In this document: piece after piece, positions 4,422-5,460 of the stretch
How positions within the stretch are numbered: position 1 is the stretch's first letter
Layout of the letters: each line of letters starts with the position of its first letter
Source of the DNA: an uncultured candidate division Zixibacteria bacterium
GTDB taxonomy: Bacteria; Zixibacteria; MSB-5A5; GN15; FEB-12
Direction of reading: 5' to 3'
DNA: 5,460 nucleotides
NCBI GenBank assembly: GCA_913009765.1
Contig: CAJVYT010000305.1
Location: 1 to 5,460 of the forward strand
Notes under the pieces: generated by a model
What the model was told of the DNA's origin: nothing
Seen by the model: the letters and a program-made list of their open reading frames with translations, nothing else
Database searches by the model: none
Translations under genes and position numbers: made by a program

Positions 4422-5321
4422 TCATGTATTTTGCCATGATTTTAGAAATGAAGACAATTTCCTCTCAATTGTCGTTGCATCTTCTTCATTTATTAAATTG
4501 GTATTAGTAGCCATATAATATTCCAATTCTCGGTGAATATATATACCACCCAAGATGTCACTATTTTTTGCATATCGAACGAATAAAATCCCATGTATAG
4601 TTTCACGAAAATGCTTAAACTTATCACTAAACTCTTTTTCTTTATCCGAAGGATTGCCTGATAGGTTTTGATACATTCCGAATATACCTCTTCTACAATG
4701 TGGAGGCACACTGCTATCCCCGTACATTGTTAAATTACAATCATATCTATCAACCATGCCAAGATGAATCTCAGATAAATTTATCACTATAAAATTATAT
4801 AATCCCTCTTTAGGTTCGCTAAATTTAAACGGGGTGCCATCATCTTTTTGGCATTTGCTTAATATAAGGTTTTGACTCCTAACAGTGTCATCTTGTTCAT
4901 CTTCACCATTTAATGATATTTCAAATGAGTTGCTCATATTAAGTTGCGCTTTGATCGAGCTTGTTATTTGTTTTCTTTGCCTTATCAACCGTAGCTCAAA
5001 ATTTATTGTTATTTTATCGTCGAGCATATAACAAAAATCTACTGAAGAATTATCATCAGACAATAGATTAACTTCATAAATAAGCGATTGATTCTTTGAT
5101 TCGAAATCATGGGCGAACAACACTTCAAATACATAGCTATGGAATTCATTTAATTCATTTGAAGAAAATAGAGACTTGAATAATTTGTTGTACTTGCCAG
5201 CATCACAAAGTAGATCTAGCTTTTCTCTGAATTTATTAATTAAATCAGTCCATATCGCAGTATCCATATTGAAACGTTGAAGTGTATCATTGAGCTTTTG
5301 AGCTATATCATTTTTTTTCAT
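4422..5321 (-). CDS. Hypothetical protein with PD-(D/E)XK nuclease-like signature
   Basis: A 299-residue protein. The frame is open to an ATG at 5423, but that extension is translation through the attC at 5330-5385, so the ATG at 5321 (MKKNDIAQKLNDTL), 9 nt after the R' core, is chosen; a weak TAAGAAA precedes it. Residues 1-50 are helical. A helix FHSYVFEVLFAHDF (60-73, Glu66) is followed by strands YEVNLL, SVDFCYML (Asp95) and ITINFELRLI (Glu109-Leu-Arg111). This helix-Glu, D-x13-E-x-(K/R) order matches the PD-(D/E)XK fold, with Arg in place of the usual Lys, so catalysis is uncertain. Residues 150-299 show no motif I recognise. If active, it would be a Mg-dependent DNA nuclease, plausibly in restriction or phage defence; that role is inference. 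It is alone in its cassette, ending 2 bp before the attC at 4288-4419. Confidence 0.8.
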   Translation of the reverse strand: MKKNDIAQKLNDTLQRFNMDTAIWTDLINKFREKLDLLCDAGKYNKLFKSLFSSNELNEFHSYVFEVLFAHDFESKNQSLIYEVNLLSDDNSSVDFCYMLDDKITINFELRLIRQRKQITSSIKAQLNMSNSFEISLNGEDEQDDTVRSQNLILSKCQKDDGTPFKFSEPKEGLYNFIVINLSEIHLGMVDRYDCNLTMYGDSSVPPHCRRGIFGMYQNLSGNPSDKEKEFSDKFKHFRETIHGILFVRYAKNSDILGGIYIHRELEYYMATNTNLINEEDATTIERKLSSFLKSWQNT

Positions 5322-5329
5322 TTTCTTAC

Positions 5330-5385
5330 AGATAACGCCGTAATCAGCGATGCGGGTACGCATTCGCTGTATTAAATTGTTATAG
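5330..5385 (-). other. attC site of the partial upstream cassette (short type)
   Basis: R' GTTATCT at 5336-5330 and R'' CTATAAC at 5385-5379 on the minus strand. The 56-bp site folds as CAGCGATGCG-GGTA-CGCATTCGCTG with extra T bases in the R'' arm, and is closely related to the sites at 2810-2862 and 3810-3862. It marks the boundary between the PD-(D/E)XK-like cassette and the previous one. Confidence 0.9.
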
Positions 5386-5460
5386 ATGTTTTTTGGCATA
5401 TTTAGAGGATATATATAGACCATTATGTTTAGGGCAAATGTAATAAGCTGGATAAGATTT
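5380..5460 (-). CDS. C-terminal end of an unrecognised cassette gene (partial)
   Basis: From the window edge one minus-strand frame stays open for 26 codons and stops at TAA 5382-5380, inside the R'' core (CTATAAC) of the attC at 5330-5385. The same stop-in-R'' arrangement ends the gene at 3278-3769, which supports this frame as the true 3' end of the preceding cassette's gene. The visible tail is basic and aromatic and includes YICPKHNGLYIS, where CPKH could be half of a metal-binding knuckle; this is too short to assign a family. The rest of the gene lies beyond base 5460. Confidence 0.5.
   Translation of the reverse strand, partial: KSYPAYYICPKHNGLYISSKYAKKHL

Noticed and set aside
1..5460. 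CRISPR array suggested by repeated palindromic units
   Set aside because: The repeats differ in length (53-134 bp), are spaced by whole genes and have integron cores; they are attC sites, and no cas gene is present.
1..5460. Integron integrase gene, attI or array promoter Pc
   Set aside because: No tyrosine recombinase frame is seen; the platform must lie outside the window.

Overview
This window is a stretch of a large (super- or chromosomal) integron cassette array. Eight attC recombination sites can be read directly, at 120-250, 1149-1282, 2079-2204, 2810-2862, 3185-3283, 3810-3862, 4288-4419 and 5330-5385. Each is an imperfect inverted repeat bounded by AAC/GTT cores, with two extrahelical bases in one arm. 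On the minus strand the sites read in the canonical order (R'' as TAACAA..., R' as ...CGTTAGG), and every protein gene is also on the minus strand with an attC just after its stop. The array therefore runs from base 5460 down to base 1. No integrase gene or attI is present; they would lie beyond the high-coordinate end if the array has the usual polarity. The DNA is AT-rich. I cannot name the host beyond a bacterium with a sedentary integron.

Cassettes in array order: (1) end of an unrecognised gene (5380-5460). (2) A 299-residue protein with a PD-(D/E)XK-like signature (4422-5321). (3) A cassette with no convincing protein gene, filled by a ~390-nt element closed by a 20-bp terminal helix and packed with local hairpins (3870-4259), probably a structured RNA. 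(4) A coiled-coil plus winged-helix protein (3278-3769). (5) A 98-residue coiled-coil protein (2882-3178). (6) A small four-helix membrane protein (2305-2802). (7) A GNAT acetyltransferase with a helical C-terminal extension (1230-2066). (8) An HNH-endonuclease-type protein (250-975) whose leader holds a second highly structured element (988-1154). (9) The first codons of a probable BrnT toxin (1-38), behind an AT-rich promoter with a 9-bp direct repeat.

The genes are independent cargo rather than a pathway. Two nuclease-like proteins, a probable toxin-antitoxin cassette and two coiled-coil proteins fit the usual stabilisation and possible defence cargo of sedentary arrays. Cassette ends are economical: several stop codons lie in or beside R'', and one Shine-Dalgarno overlaps R'. 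The most unusual item is the protein-less structured cassette. Its wobble pairs favour transcription on the plus strand, opposite to all the protein genes.
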